64,000 bases of DNA, taken from Pseudomonas sp. K2I15. Its GTDB lineage: Bacteria; Pseudomonadota; Gammaproteobacteria; Pseudomonadales; Pseudomonadaceae. Positions 48,653 through 59,073 of the stretch are shown one piece after another (position 1 is the stretch's first letter; each line of letters opens with the position of its first letter). Both the position numbers and the translations under genes were made by a program. The notes under the pieces are model-generated. The model searched no databases. It worked only from the letters and a program-made list of their open reading frames with translations, and had not been told where the DNA came from. The stretch is from positions 62,001 through 126,000 of the forward strand of contig NZ_NIXO01000006.1 of the NCBI RefSeq assembly GCF_002204795.1, read 5' to 3'.

Positions 48653-49854
48653 CGCAACATATCCAGTGCCTGATCCAGCGCTTCAAAAAAGCGCTCCAGG
48701 TCATCGGAATCGTTGTACAGCGCCAGCGACACCCGAATCGCCCCCGACAATCCCATCTGCTTGAGCAGCGGCATCGCGCAATGATGGCCGGCGCGTACGG
48801 CAATCCCTTGTTCGGTCAGCAAGTGGGCGAGGTCGGCATTGTGTACGCCGTCCACCACAAAGCTGGCCAGGGCCACCTGCGGCGAACCCAGCAGCCGCAC
48901 GCCATTGCGCGCTTGCAAGCCGCGCAACAGGTAGTCGTGCAGGGCGGCTTCGTGGGCCGTCACCGCTTGCTGGTCCAGGGAACTCAGGTAATCCAGGGTT
49001 GCCCCCAGGCCGATGACGCTGGCGATTGGCGGTGTGCCGGCTTCGAAGCCCAGGGGCGCGGGGCGGAAGCTGGCGCTTTGGTAGTCAGCCAGTTGCACCA
49101 TCTCGCCACCAAACTGCCAATGGCGCAGGTGATGCAAGGCTTCAGTGCGGCCATACAGCACGCCGACGCCGTCCGGGCCGTAGAGTTTGTGGCTGGAAAA
49201 CACATAGAAGTCGCAGCCCAGCGCCTGCATGTCATGGCGACCATGGACGATGCCTTGGGCGCCATCGACCACTGTTAGTGCGTCGTGGGTCTTGGCCAAC
49301 GCCAACAGCTGCGGCAACGGCTGCCACGCGCCAAGCACGTTGGACAGTTGGCTCACCGCCAGCAACCGGGTACGCGGGCCTATCAACTCGGCGGCAACTT
49401 TCAGGTCGATCAAGCCGTCATCGTTAAGCGGCAAAACCACCAGTTCCAGCCCGCGACGTTTGGCCAGTTGCTGCCATGGCAGCAGGTTGGCGTGGTGCTC
49501 CAGGGCGCTGATGACAATCTCGTCGCCCGGCTTGAATAGGTGCTCCAGGCCATAAGCCAGGAGGTTCAGCGCAGAAGTCGCGCCGTGGGTGAAGATGATT
49601 TGCCCGTCGTCGCCGACGTTCAGCCACTGCGCCACCTTGCTGCGACTGTCCTCGAAGGCCTGGGTCGCATGGGCGCCCGGCAAATGCTGGGCACGGTGCA
49701 CATTGGCTGCGCCATTGGCGTAGTAATGGCTGATGGCGTCCAACAAGGCTTGAGGTTTTTGCGTGGTGGCGGCGTTGTCCAGATAGGTCTGGTCTTGCCG
49801 TTGCAGGGTGGCGATGGCCGGAAAGTCAGCGCGCCAGGGAGAGGGCACAAGCAT
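48649..49854 (-). CDS. csdA: Cysteine desulfurase CsdA
   Basis: 401-aa PLP enzyme converting cysteine to alanine while passing sulfur to CsdE. The PLP Lys is in SSHKLYGPDG, and the catalytic Cys in GHHCAMP. It overlaps csdE by 4 bp. The ATG at 49854 is chosen; an upstream in-frame TTG is less likely. A hairpin separates it from dapD. Confidence 0.93.
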   Translation of the reverse strand: MLVPSPWRADFPAIATLQRQDQTYLDNAATTQKPQALLDAISHYYANGAANVHRAQHLPGAHATQAFEDSRSKVAQWLNVGDDGQIIFTHGATSALNLLAYGLEHLFKPGDEIVISALEHHANLLPWQQLAKRRGLELVVLPLNDDGLIDLKVAAELIGPRTRLLAVSQLSNVLGAWQPLPQLLALAKTHDALTVVDGAQGIVHGRHDMQALGCDFYVFSSHKLYGPDGVGVLYGRTEALHHLRHWQFGGEMVQLADYQSASFRPAPLGFEAGTPPIASVIGLGATLDYLSSLDQQAVTAHEAALHDYLLRGLQARNGVRLLGSPQVALASFVVDGVHNADLAHLLTEQGIAVRAGHHCAMPLLKQMGLSGAIRVSLALYNDSDDLERFFEALDQALDMLR

Positions 49855-49873
49855 GGTGATCAAAGCTCGTATA

Positions 49874-49904
49874 AACGGCCCGCACCCTGAAGGTGTGGGC
49901 CGTT
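49874..49904 (-). terminator. Hairpin between dapD and csdA
   Basis: AACGGCCC(G)CACC-ctgaa-GGTG(T)GGGCCGTT, stem of 12 pairs with one mismatch. The T-tract on the minus strand is short (GTTTAT), so termination of dapD may be partial. Confidence 0.6.
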
Positions 49905-49923
49905 AGTGGCATCGAGTCGCTGC

Positions 49924-50958
49924 TTAGTTGTGAGCGTGCAGCGCTGCGTTCAGTTCGATGGCCGATTTGTGGGTTTTGCACTCCACGGCACCGGTCTCGG
50001 AGTTGCGGCGGAACAGCAGGTCCGGTTGGCCGGCCAGCTCACGCGCCTTGACCACTTTGACCAGATTGTTCTGCTCGTCCAGCAGCGCAACCTTGGTGCC
50101 GGCGGTGACGTACAGGCCCGATTCCACGGTGTTGCGGTCGCCCAACGGGATACCGATACCGGCGTTGGCGCCGATCAGGCAGCCTTCGCCCACCTTGATC
50201 ACGATGTTGCCGCCGCCCGACAGGGTGCCCATGGTGGAGCAACCGCCGCCCAGGTCCGAACCCTTGCCGACGAACACGCCAGCCGACACGCGGCCTTCGA
50301 TCATGCCCGGGCCTTCGGTGCCGGCGTTGAAGTTGACGAAACCTTCGTGCATCACGGTGGTGCCTTCGCCCACGTAGGCGCCCAGGCGGATCCGCGCGGC
50401 ATCAGCGATACGCACGCCGCTCGGTACCACGTAGTCGGTCATTTTCGGGAACTTGTCCACCGAGAACACTTCCAGCAGCTCGCCACGCAGGCGGGCTTCC
50501 AGTTGACGCTCGGCCAGCTCATTGATGTCGATCGCGCCCTGGCTGGTCCAGGCCACGTTGGGCAGTTGCGGGAACACACCGGCCAGGTTCAGGCCGTGTG
50601 GCTTGACCAGGCGATGGGACAGCAGGTGCAGCTTGAGGTAGGCCTCAGGCGTGGAGGTCAGCGCGGCGTCTTCGGCCAGCAGCGTGGCAACCAGCGGGGT
50701 GTGGCTTTCAGCCAGGCGGCTCAACAGCGCAGCTTGGGCGGCGTCGACACCTTTGAGCGCGTCAGCCAGTTGCAGGGCCTGGGTGACGGTGAAAGTGATC
50801 GCCTGGTTACCTTCGCTGTAACCGAGGATAGGCGCGATGGCAGCGATGATTTCAGCCGATGGATTGAGCAGCGGTTGTGCGTAAAACACTTCCAGCCAAG
50901 CACCTTGGCGGTTCTGAGTGCCGACGCCGAAGCCCAGGCTGAACAGGGAATTGGACAT
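49924..50958 (-). CDS. dapD: 2,3,4,5-tetrahydropyridine-2,6-dicarboxylate N-succinyltransferase
   Basis: 344-aa left-handed beta-helix acyltransferase of the long pseudomonad/actinobacterial type rather than the 274-aa E. coli type. Hexapeptide repeats are clear from about 200 to 300 (GVRIADAARIRLGAYVGEGT, later GAGSDLGGGCS-like). It uses succinyl-CoA in diaminopimelate and lysine synthesis. The arsC-like gene is 33 bp upstream on the same strand. Confidence 0.94.
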   Translation of the reverse strand: MSNSLFSLGFGVGTQNRQGAWLEVFYAQPLLNPSAEIIAAIAPILGYSEGNQAITFTVTQALQLADALKGVDAAQAALLSRLAESHTPLVATLLAEDAALTSTPEAYLKLHLLSHRLVKPHGLNLAGVFPQLPNVAWTSQGAIDINELAERQLEARLRGELLEVFSVDKFPKMTDYVVPSGVRIADAARIRLGAYVGEGTTVMHEGFVNFNAGTEGPGMIEGRVSAGVFVGKGSDLGGGCSTMGTLSGGGNIVIKVGEGCLIGANAGIGIPLGDRNTVESGLYVTAGTKVALLDEQNNLVKVVKARELAGQPDLLFRRNSETGAVECKTHKSAIELNAALHAHN

Positions 50959-50991
50959 GCTGTTACCTCTACAAAAATGGAGTGGGCTGGC

Positions 50992-51354
50992 CTACTTGAG
51001 GGCCGCCGAATAACTATCTGGCTTGAAGCCAATCAGGGTTTTGTCACCGAGATCAAGCACGGGTCGCTTGATCATCGAGGGTTGCGCGAGCATCAATTCA
51101 ATGGCTTTCGCTTGGTCGAGATCGGCTTTGCGTTCGTCTTCGAGTTTGCGAAAGGTGGTGCCCGCACGGTTCAAAACCACCTGCCAACCGTGCTCATTGC
51201 ACCATTGGGTCAAGTGTTCGCGGTCGATACCGGCCGTTTTGTAATCATGAAACTCATAGCTGACAGCGTGTTCATCGAGCCAGGTGCGCGCCTTTTTCAT
51301 GGTGTCGCAGGCTTTGATGCCGAAAAGGTGCAACGTTTTGCTTGAATCGGTCAA
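50992..51354 (-). CDS. ArsC/Spx-family protein, YffB-like
   Basis: 120 aa thioredoxin-fold protein of the ArsC family: single Cys16 in GIKACDTMKKA, then FRKLEDERKADL and SMIKRPVLDL. YffB-type members are presumed glutathione-dependent thiol reductases rather than arsenate reductases. It lies upstream of dapD, 33 bp apart, and is probably co-transcribed. Confidence 0.9.
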   Translation of the reverse strand: MTDSSKTLHLFGIKACDTMKKARTWLDEHAVSYEFHDYKTAGIDREHLTQWCNEHGWQVVLNRAGTTFRKLEDERKADLDQAKAIELMLAQPSMIKRPVLDLGDKTLIGFKPDSYSAALK

Positions 51355-51566
51355 GGAATTGCCCCCCTTTGGGCTGACACAGATGAAAGGTCACGGATTA
51401 TGCCATGGCCAGCGGCTTTCGGCGCCGCTCGTCACAACTGCGTGTTGCCCCGTGCGACTTTTGTGCAAAGGCCATCGCGCAGCATAGGCGGCTAATATGG
51501 CACTTCAATGGCGAGTTGTTGCCTGATGTGTGTTGTTGCACGTTGATTGTCTGGGAATCCCGCGTT

Positions 51567-53201
51567 ATGCAAACCGCCTACACCGTACTCATCCTGTTGA
51601 TGCTGGTCAGCGTTTCGCGCCTTGTCGGGCGTGTCATCCCACTGCCGTTGCCACTGGTGCAGATTGCCGCCGGTGCCTTGTTGGCGTGGCCGACGCTCGG
51701 CCTGCATGTAGCCCTCGACCCCGAATTGTTTCTTTTCCTGTTCTTGCCGCCGCTGCTGTTCTCCGACGGTTGGCGCATGCCCAAGCGTGAGTTATGGCGC
51801 CTGCGCGGGCCGATCCTGACGCTGGCGGTGGGTTTGGTGCTGTTTACCGTGGTCGGTGCTGGCTACTTCATTCACTGGCTGTTGCCGAGTATTCCGCTGC
51901 CGGTAGCCTTCGCCCTGGCGGCCGTGTTGTCGCCTACGGATGCCGTGGCGGTGTCGGCGATTTCCCAGAATCGCCTGCCAACGCCCTTGATGCACATGCT
52001 TCAGGGCGAGGCATTGATGAACGATGCGTCGGGCCTGGTGACGTTCAAGTTTGCCCTGGTGGCGGCGGTGACCGGGGTGTTTTCCCTGGCCAATGCCAGC
52101 CTGACATTTGTACTGGTGGCCGTCGGTGGCCTGGCCATTGGTGTGGGCCTGAGTTGGCTGGTAGGTCGCTTGCGATCCTGGATGATCGCCCGGGGCTGGG
52201 ACGACCCGGCGACGCACGTGGTGTTCATGTTGCTGCTGCCGTTTGCCGCTTACGTGCTGGCGGAACGCCTTGGCGCATCGGGAATTTTATCGGCGGTGGC
52301 AGCGGGCATGATGCAAAGCTGGCTCGATCTGCTGCCGCGCCAGACCAGCACTCGGCTGCTCAATCGCAGCGTCTGGTCGCTGCTGGAATTCGCATTTAAC
52401 GGCCTGATTTTCCTGTTGCTGGGCCTGCAACTGCCAGACATCATCAAGGCGGTGGTCAGCCATGAGCCGACGGTGTGGCCGACGTTGCTGTATCGCTGCC
52501 TGGACGTGATCGCGATTTTCCTGGTGCTGGTGGTGTTGCGGTTTATCTGGGTGCAAAGCATCTGGCGCCTGTCGGGATTGCTGCGGCGCTTGCGTGGGAA
52601 AAGTGAGCTGACGCTGGTGCCCACCGCCCGTTCCTGCTGGTTGTTGACCGTGGGCGGGGTGCGCGGTGCGGTGACGTTGGCGGGTGTGATGTCGGTGCCG
52701 TTGCTGCTGGCGCCCGGTGAAGCGTTCCCGGAGCGCGACCTGCTGATCTTCATTGCGGCGGGCGTGATCCTGCTGTCACTGGTTGCTGCGTGTATAGCCT
52801 TGCCGTTGCTGCTGCGGGGCATTGAAAAGAGTCCGGACGACAGGCGTCGCAGCGAAGTACGCGATGCCTGGAAGAAAACTGCGGAAGCTGCGATCCATGC
52901 CTTGGAGGCAGAAGACGCAGGACCCCAGGACGCAGCCCAGGCTGCACTGGCCACCGAACTCAAGGCGCGGATCATGTCGGAATACCGTCATCAGCTTGAA
53001 GTATTCAATGATTCCGCCGAAGCGCAGGCCGTGGCGCTCCAACTGGATCAGTTGGAGCGCCGTTTGCGGCTCAAAGCCCTGCGAGCCCAACGGCTTGAGC
53101 TTTACAGTCTCAGCCGCCACCACGCGATTGGGGATGATGTGTTGCGCGAGGTGTTGGCTGATCTGGATTTGAGTGAAGCTAACCTTGGGAAGGAGAAGTA
53201 G
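51567..53201 (+). CDS. CPA1-family Na+/H+ antiporter
   Basis: 544 aa. About 12 helices over the first 410 residues hold the family motifs LSPTDAVAVSAI and NDASGLV; the latter carries the ND ion-binding pair. A hydrophilic tail of about 130 residues (charged, coiled-coil-like) ends the protein. It exchanges monovalent cations for protons. The ATG at 51567 starts the first helix. It is divergent from the arsC-like gene. Confidence 0.9.
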   Translation: MQTAYTVLILLMLVSVSRLVGRVIPLPLPLVQIAAGALLAWPTLGLHVALDPELFLFLFLPPLLFSDGWRMPKRELWRLRGPILTLAVGLVLFTVVGAGYFIHWLLPSIPLPVAFALAAVLSPTDAVAVSAISQNRLPTPLMHMLQGEALMNDASGLVTFKFALVAAVTGVFSLANASLTFVLVAVGGLAIGVGLSWLVGRLRSWMIARGWDDPATHVVFMLLLPFAAYVLAERLGASGILSAVAAGMMQSWLDLLPRQTSTRLLNRSVWSLLEFAFNGLIFLLLGLQLPDIIKAVVSHEPTVWPTLLYRCLDVIAIFLVLVVLRFIWVQSIWRLSGLLRRLRGKSELTLVPTARSCWLLTVGGVRGAVTLAGVMSVPLLLAPGEAFPERDLLIFIAAGVILLSLVAACIALPLLLRGIEKSPDDRRRSEVRDAWKKTAEAAIHALEAEDAGPQDAAQAALATELKARIMSEYRHQLEVFNDSAEAQAVALQLDQLERRLRLKALRAQRLELYSLSRHHAIGDDVLREVLADLDLSEANLGKEK

Positions 53202-53214
53202 CCGCGGGCACAGG

Positions 53215-53931
53215 TTATATCGGTTTGGGATAGGCCTGTTTCATCTGGGCAATATCGCCATCGCTGATCTCCCAGCTTTCCGATTGAGCCCAGTCCATGG
53301 ACGTCCACTGGGACCTTATTCCGTAATGCATCACTGAGTTGCCGTCGTAAGATTGGTAGCGATGCTGACCGTTTCGCGCCAGGGGGAGGATATTCTTGTC
53401 GACAGTGTCCTTGTCCCAGCCAAAGCGCTGGTAGCTGTCGTTATAGGTCTTCTGTTTGTCCCAGGGGATGTTTGAATCCGGGTGCTGATGGGCATGCAGC
53501 GCTCCCAGGGCGTGCCCGAACTCATGCAGCGCAACGTAGCGGAATCTGGGCGAAAGGGTATCGCCCGGCAGGATTATTGTGGGCAGGTACGCCGGGATGT
53601 TTTTCGCGTCTGTTCCCAGTGCGCTGCCGTAACTCTCATCGAAATGGTTGAGAACGATCCGAATGTCGCCCTCATCGCCGGAGACGAAATCAAACTTGAG
53701 GTTAACGTGTGGTAACCATTCGTTGATCGCGTCCTTGATTGCCTCTGCCATTTCTCCGTCGGTGTCGTAGAGGGCAATCTTCAGTGTCGAGCCATTGGGC
53801 CAGAGCTTTGCGTCGTCGTGCACATTGCGTTTGGCCCGCACCGGGCTGACGGATTGAGTGCCCGTGTTTGAAAGGGTGTCAGTGGAGGCGGGGCCTCTGA
53901 ACGAGGCTCCCTGGTTGGCAAGGTTGATCAT
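53215..53931 (-). CDS. Metzincin (M12-type) zinc metallopeptidase without signal peptide
   Basis: 238 aa. Zinc motif HEFGHALGALH gives His136, Glu137, His140 and His146. Astacin-like HxHQxP follows and the Met-turn is SVMHYGI (Met201, Tyr203). Residues 1-35 are Ser/Thr/Gly-rich with no hydrophobic segment, so it lacks a Sec signal; it may be cytoplasmic, or use a type I/III/VI route. Substrate unknown. It ends 14 bp from the antiporter gene on the opposite strand and faces no secretion genes. Confidence 0.88.
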   Translation of the reverse strand: MINLANQGASFRGPASTDTLSNTGTQSVSPVRAKRNVHDDAKLWPNGSTLKIALYDTDGEMAEAIKDAINEWLPHVNLKFDFVSGDEGDIRIVLNHFDESYGSALGTDAKNIPAYLPTIILPGDTLSPRFRYVALHEFGHALGALHAHQHPDSNIPWDKQKTYNDSYQRFGWDKDTVDKNILPLARNGQHRYQSYDGNSVMHYGIRSQWTSMDWAQSESWEISDGDIAQMKQAYPKPI

Positions 53932-53978
53932 TAGAGTTTTCGCCGAAAGACCCTGGGAGCCTTTGGGTGGTGCCCATG

Positions 53979-54004
53979 CCGCCCGGAGTTCCCTGTCCGG
54001 GCGG
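53979..54004 (-). terminator. Hairpin after dapC
   Basis: CCGCCCGGA-n8-TCCGGGCGG, stem of 9 pairs, 25 bp after the dapC stop. There is no clear T-tract, so it may only slow or protect the transcript. Confidence 0.5.
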
Positions 54005-54028
54005 GTCTTGGTCAGCCATCAAGCGGCA

Positions 54029-55228
54029 TCAACGGTTTCGGGTGATGAAGTCGCGAATCCGCGTCGCTGCTTCCACGCATTCTGCCAGCGGCGCAACCAG
54101 TGCCAGGCGCACACGCCCGGCGCCCGGGTTGAAGCCGTCCACTTCCCGTGACAGGTACGAGCCCGGCACCACGGTCACGTGCTCTTCCACATACAAATCC
54201 CGGCAGAAAGCGGCGTCATCACCTTTGACATTCGGCCACAGGTAGAAACCGCCGTCGGAGTTTTGCACGTCCAGCACCGGCTTCAGGATCGCCAGCACAG
54301 CGTCGAATTTTTCCCGGTACAGATCACGGTTGGCCTGTACGTGGGCTTCGTCCTGCCAGGCGGCAATGCTCGCCAGTTGGGTTTGCACCGGCATCGCGCA
54401 GCCGTGGTAGGTGCGGTACAGCAGGAAGCCCTTGAGGATCTCGGCATCGCCGGCCACAAAACCCGAGCGCAGGCCCGGCAGGTTGGAGCGCTTGGACAGG
54501 CTGTGGAACACCACGCAGCGCTTGAAATCCTGGCGACCCAGCTCCACGCAGGCGCTGAGCAGGCCCGGCGGCGGGGTTTGTTCGTCGAAATACAGCTCGC
54601 TGTAGCACTCATCGGCAGCGATCACGAAGTCGTATTCGTCGGCCAGGGCGATCAGTTTTTTCAGGGTGTCGACGGGGATCAAAGCACCGGTCGGGTTGCC
54701 GGGCGAGCACAGGAACAGGATCTGGCAGCGTTTCCAGATGTCCGGCGACACCGCGTCGAAATCCGGATTGAAGGCGTTTTCATCCAGGCACGGCAAGTAA
54801 TATGGCTTGGCCCCGGCGAGAAAGGCTGCACCTTCATAGATCTGATAGAACGGGTTTGGGCTGACCACCAGCGCGTCATCGCCACGGTTGACCACGGTCT
54901 GGGTGAAGGCAAACAGCGCTTCACGGGTGCCGTTCACTGGCAGGATATTGCGCGCCGGGTCCAGCCAGCCCTTGGGCACGCTGAAGCGACGTTCGCACCA
55001 CGCGCCAATGGCCTCACGCAGGGCGGGAATGCCCAACGTGGTCGGGTATACCGCCATCTTGTCCAGGTTGTCGGCCAGCGCGTCGGCGACGAACTGCGGG
55101 GACTTGTGCTTCGGCTCGCCGATGGAGAGGGCGATCGGGCGTTTGTCCGGGTTGGGCGTGACACTGCCCAGCAGGACGCGCAATTTCTCGAACGGGTAGG
55201 GCTGCAACTGGTTCAGGGCGTTGTTCAT
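54029..55228 (-). CDS. dapC: Succinyldiaminopimelate transaminase DapC
   Basis: 399-aa class I/II PLP aminotransferase. The PLP Lys is SLSKRSNLPGLR, the N-P-[FY] segment is VSPNPFYQIYE and AADECYSELY holds the Asp/Tyr. It converts N-succinyl-2-amino-6-ketopimelate to succinyl-DAP with glutamate. The gene lies after glnD as in P. aeruginosa (46-bp gap) and may share its transcript. Confidence 0.92.
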   Translation of the reverse strand: MNNALNQLQPYPFEKLRVLLGSVTPNPDKRPIALSIGEPKHKSPQFVADALADNLDKMAVYPTTLGIPALREAIGAWCERRFSVPKGWLDPARNILPVNGTREALFAFTQTVVNRGDDALVVSPNPFYQIYEGAAFLAGAKPYYLPCLDENAFNPDFDAVSPDIWKRCQILFLCSPGNPTGALIPVDTLKKLIALADEYDFVIAADECYSELYFDEQTPPPGLLSACVELGRQDFKRCVVFHSLSKRSNLPGLRSGFVAGDAEILKGFLLYRTYHGCAMPVQTQLASIAAWQDEAHVQANRDLYREKFDAVLAILKPVLDVQNSDGGFYLWPNVKGDDAAFCRDLYVEEHVTVVPGSYLSREVDGFNPGAGRVRLALVAPLAECVEAATRIRDFITRNR

Positions 55229-55274
55229 CGGTGGATCTCGTTCAATTCATTGGAAGCTGAAAATGGGGTGTCGG

Positions 55275-57977
55275 TCAGATGCTCAAGCGTGACATCTCGA
55301 CGCCAGTCTCCTGGTTGACGCTCAACTGCTGGACGATGGCTTCCTGCAAGCGTCGGCACAGTTCAGGGTCGGAAAGCGGCTGGTTGTCGGCATCAGTAAT
55401 AAAGAACACGTCTTCCACCCGTTCGCCCAGGGTCGCAATCTTGGCGTTCTGTAGCGACAGGTCGAACTCCAGGAAGATCGTGCCGATCCGCGCCAACAGG
55501 CCTGGGCGGTCCGGCGCACTGAGTTCCAGCACCGTCACCGGGCGGTGGGCGTCGTTGTGGATGGTCACCTCGGGGGCAAACGCAAAGTGCTTGAGCTGGC
55601 GCGGTACCCGGCGCTGGATAATGGTCGGGTAGTCGTCGGGGTCGCGCAGGGCGTCGGTGAGGCCCTTGCGGATCTTTTTCACCCGCTCCGGGTTGTCGCC
55701 GATGGACTCGCCTTCAGTGTCGAGCACGATGTAGGTGTCGAGGGTGAACTGGCTGCTGGAGGTGATTACCCGGGCGTCATGAATGTTCAGGTTGAGCTGG
55801 TCCATCGCGGCCACGGTCACGGCGAAGAAGTCGTGCTGGTCCGGTGCGTAGATGAAGATCTGCGTGCCACCCTCGAACTCGCGCTGGGTGGTTTCCTTGA
55901 TCAATACCAGTGGCCCGCCATCGGCCGGTTGCTGCAGGATCGCGTCGCTGTGCCAGGCCACGTCGCCGGCGGTGTGGCGCAGGAAGTAGTCGTCCCCCAG
56001 TTGCGACCAGAGTTGCTCGACGTCGTCCGGGTCATTGCCACCACGCACCAGGATATCCAGGGCCGCGCTTTGTGTGCGGCGGATCTGTTCTTCGCGGTCC
56101 ACCGGGTTCTCCAGGCCACGACGCAGTGCACGCTTGGTCTCGGTGTAGAGCTGGCGCAACAGGCTGGCGCGCCAGGAATTCCAAAGCGTCGGGTTGGTGG
56201 CGTTGATGTCGGAGACGGTGAGCACGTACAGGTAGTCAAGACGGGTTTCGTCGCCAACGGCCTGGGCGAAATCGTGGATCACCTGCGGGTCGGACAAGTC
56301 CTTGCGCTGGGCCGTGGTGGACATAACCAAGTGGTTTTGCACCAGCCACACAATCAGGCGGCTGTCCCACAGTGGCAACTGGTGACGCTGGCAGAACGCT
56401 TCGGCGTCCACTGCACCAATTTCCGAGTGATCACCGTGCCGGCCCTTGCCGATGTCGTGGTACAAGCCAGCCAGGTAAATCAGTTCGGGCTTGGGCAGGC
56501 GTGCCATAAGCTTGCTGGCCAGCGGGAATTTCTCTGACACCTGGGTGTACTGCAACTTACGCAGGTGCTTGATCAGGTTCAGGGTGTGGGCGTCCACCGT
56601 ATAGATGTGGAACAGGTCATGTTGCATCTGCCCGACGATAAAGCCGAACTCCGGCAGGTAGCGCCCCAGAATCCCGTAGCGGTTCATGCGCCGCAGGTTG
56701 CGGTGAATGCCGATCTTGCACTTGAACAGCTCGATAAACAGGCTGGTATTGCGGATGTCGTTGCGAAAATCGTCGTCGATCAGGTGACGGTTTTCCCGTA
56801 GCAAGCGAATGGTGTCGGCGCGCACGCCTTTGATTTCCGGCTGCTGGGCCATCAGCACGAAGATTTCCAGCATGGCAAACGGCGTGCGTTTGAACACGTT
56901 GTCGTTGCGCGCCTCGATGTAGCCATCGTGCAACTGGAAGCGCGAGTTGATCGGCTGCGGCGGTGCTTCATCTTCCGGGGCCAGGATCACTTCTTCGAAG
57001 TGCTGGATGATCAGGTCGCTGAGCTGGGCAATGCTCATCACCACCCGGTAGTACTGCTGCATGAAGCTTTCGATGCTGGTCTTCGCGTCTTCGCCTTCAA
57101 ACCCCAGCAGGGTGGCGATGGAGCGCTGGTGATCGAACAGCAGGCGGTCTTCGGAGCGCCCGGCCAGCATGTGCAACGCGTAGCGCACTTTCCACAGGAA
57201 TTCCTGGGAGGAGGCCAGCAGGGCGTTTTCGCTCTCCACCAGAAAGCCTTCCCCGGCCAGCGCCCGCAGGTTCAGGGTGCCGTACTGGCGACGCGCGACC
57301 CACAAAATGGTCTGGATATCCCGCAGCCCGCCAGGGGAGCCTTTGACGTTGGGCTCCAGGTTGTATTCGGTGTCGTTGTACTTGTGGTGCCGGGCTTTTT
57401 GCTCGGCGCGCTTGGCCAGGAAGAAATCCTTACTCGGCCACATGTGTGCGGTACTGGTGACCTCCAGCATGCGCTGGCGCAGGCGCTCGGGACCGGCGAT
57501 GGTGCGGCTTTCCATCAGGTTGGTGATCACCGTCAGGTCGGCGCGGGCTTCCTGGGCGCACTCGTCCACCGAGCGCACGCTTTGGCCGACTTCCAGGCCG
57601 ATGTCCCACAACAGCGTCAGAAAACGCTCGATGGAATCGCGAAAAATCTCGTGGTCGGCGCTGTCGAGCAAAATCAGCAGGTCGATGTCGGAGTAGGGGT
57701 GCAGTTCGCCACGGCCGTAGCCGCCGACCGCGACCAGGGCGATATCGGCGTCTTCACTCCAGCTGAACTGTTCCCAGGCCTTTTGCAGGATGTTATCGAC
57801 GAACCAGGCGCGGTCCTCGATCAGCCGGCGGATGTCCCGGCCGGTGCGAAAACGCTCGTCGAGCACCTCGCGGGCTTGACGGATGGCCTTCTTGAAGGCG
57901 GCGATGGGGCTTGCCTTCAGCGCCAGTTCCGCCTGGAACTGGCCACGGTCAAAGAGTTCGGGGTCCACCTGGGGCAT
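55275..57977 (-). CDS. glnD: PII uridylyltransferase/uridylyl-removing enzyme GlnD
   Basis: 900-aa sensor of glutamine. Nucleotidyltransferase motif [19 protein letters not shown] lies near residue 87, an HD hydrolase domain near 500 ([15 protein letters not shown]), and two ACT domains at the C-terminus. It modifies PII proteins to control nitrogen metabolism. map is upstream (62 bp gap) and dapC downstream, all on one strand. Confidence 0.97.
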   Translation of the reverse strand: MPQVDPELFDRGQFQAELALKASPIAAFKKAIRQAREVLDERFRTGRDIRRLIEDRAWFVDNILQKAWEQFSWSEDADIALVAVGGYGRGELHPYSDIDLLILLDSADHEIFRDSIERFLTLLWDIGLEVGQSVRSVDECAQEARADLTVITNLMESRTIAGPERLRQRMLEVTSTAHMWPSKDFFLAKRAEQKARHHKYNDTEYNLEPNVKGSPGGLRDIQTILWVARRQYGTLNLRALAGEGFLVESENALLASSQEFLWKVRYALHMLAGRSEDRLLFDHQRSIATLLGFEGEDAKTSIESFMQQYYRVVMSIAQLSDLIIQHFEEVILAPEDEAPPQPINSRFQLHDGYIEARNDNVFKRTPFAMLEIFVLMAQQPEIKGVRADTIRLLRENRHLIDDDFRNDIRNTSLFIELFKCKIGIHRNLRRMNRYGILGRYLPEFGFIVGQMQHDLFHIYTVDAHTLNLIKHLRKLQYTQVSEKFPLASKLMARLPKPELIYLAGLYHDIGKGRHGDHSEIGAVDAEAFCQRHQLPLWDSRLIVWLVQNHLVMSTTAQRKDLSDPQVIHDFAQAVGDETRLDYLYVLTVSDINATNPTLWNSWRASLLRQLYTETKRALRRGLENPVDREEQIRRTQSAALDILVRGGNDPDDVEQLWSQLGDDYFLRHTAGDVAWHSDAILQQPADGGPLVLIKETTQREFEGGTQIFIYAPDQHDFFAVTVAAMDQLNLNIHDARVITSSSQFTLDTYIVLDTEGESIGDNPERVKKIRKGLTDALRDPDDYPTIIQRRVPRQLKHFAFAPEVTIHNDAHRPVTVLELSAPDRPGLLARIGTIFLEFDLSLQNAKIATLGERVEDVFFITDADNQPLSDPELCRRLQEAIVQQLSVNQETGVEMSRLSI

Positions 57978-58039
57978 CGATCGGTTTTCCTTTCTATCTA
58001 TTGGGGCACGGCGTCGCTATTAGAAAACCGGTACAAACA

Positions 58040-58822
58040 TTACGCCGAAACGCGAGGAATCGTGTCGTCGGCGCGCAGGGTGAAAATCTCGTAGCCGGTG
58101 TCGGTTACCAGCAGGGTGTGTTCCCACTGTGCCGAGAGCTTGCGGTCCTTGGTGATAGCGGTCCAGCCGTCGCCCAGCACCTTGGTGTCGGCCTTGCCCT
58201 GGTTGATCATCGGCTCGATGGTGAAGGTCATGCCTGCCTTGAGCTCCATGCCGGTGCCGGCGCGGCCGTAGTGCAGGATCTGCGGCTCTTCGTGGAACAC
58301 CTTGCCGATGCCGTGGCCGCAGAATTCACGCACCACCGAGAAGCCGTTCTTTTCAGCGTGCTTCTGGATCACTTCACCGATGTCACCCAGGCGGCAGCCG
58401 GGCTTGACGATCTCGATGGCCTTGTACATGCATTCCTGGGTGACTTGCGACAGGCGCTCGGCCCACACCGGCACGCTGCCGACGTGGAACATGCGGCTGG
58501 TGTCGCCGTGGTAGCCATCCTTGATCACGGTGACGTCGATGTTCAGGGTGTCGCCGTCTTTCAGTGGCTTGTCGCCGGGAATCCCGTGGCACACCACGTG
58601 GTTGATCGAGGTGCAGATCGACTTGGGGAAGCCCTTGTAGTTCAGCGGCGCAGGGATGGCTTTTTGCACGTCGACAATATAGTCGTGGCAGATGCGGTCC
58701 AGTGCTTCGGTGGTGACGCCGGGCTTGACGTGTTCGGCAATCATTTCCAGCACGTCGGCAGCCAGTTTGCCGGCAACGCGCATGCCAGCGATGTCTTCGG
58801 CGGTTTTGAGGGTGACGGTCAT
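58040..58822 (-). CDS. map: Type I methionine aminopeptidase
   Basis: 260 aa. Removes N-terminal Met from new proteins. Metal ligands lie in NIDVTVIKDGYHGDTS, CGHGIGKVFHEEP and TIEPM blocks. It is divergent from rpsB, the arrangement found in many gammaproteobacteria, and leads glnD and dapC. Confidence 0.97.
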   Translation of the reverse strand: MTVTLKTAEDIAGMRVAGKLAADVLEMIAEHVKPGVTTEALDRICHDYIVDVQKAIPAPLNYKGFPKSICTSINHVVCHGIPGDKPLKDGDTLNIDVTVIKDGYHGDTSRMFHVGSVPVWAERLSQVTQECMYKAIEIVKPGCRLGDIGEVIQKHAEKNGFSVVREFCGHGIGKVFHEEPQILHYGRAGTGMELKAGMTFTIEPMINQGKADTKVLGDGWTAITKDRKLSAQWEHTLLVTDTGYEIFTLRADDTIPRVSA

Positions 58823-59058
58823 ACAGGCTCTCTCTAGCGCGACGCGCTGAAATCAATACGGTTTACGGGTGTGCGACAAAAGGTTGCAGAATTCGCACAA
58901 GCCCAAAAAACGCGATTCTAACAGACGCAGGGGGCAAACCATGAGCGTCTGGCGATCGCTTGTCTCTATAAGGTGGGGGTATTTTGGCTCGATTCAAAGG
59001 CTTGCGCAAAAGCGACTGACGGCAAATGTGATTGCGGGTTTCGTTTTTGCCAGCCCTG

Positions 59059-59067
59059 TGGTATAAA
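59059..59067 (+). promoter_or_regulatory. Extended -10 promoter of rpsB
   Basis: TGG-TATAAA with TATAAAAT context. The -35 region is weak (TTTCGT at 59039). Transcription would start near 59074. Confidence 0.6.
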
Positions 59068-59073
59068 ATGCGC

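Noticed and set aside
50992..51354. Arsenate reductase
   Set aside because: No ars genes nearby and the sequence fits the YffB/Spx-like branch of the ArsC family.
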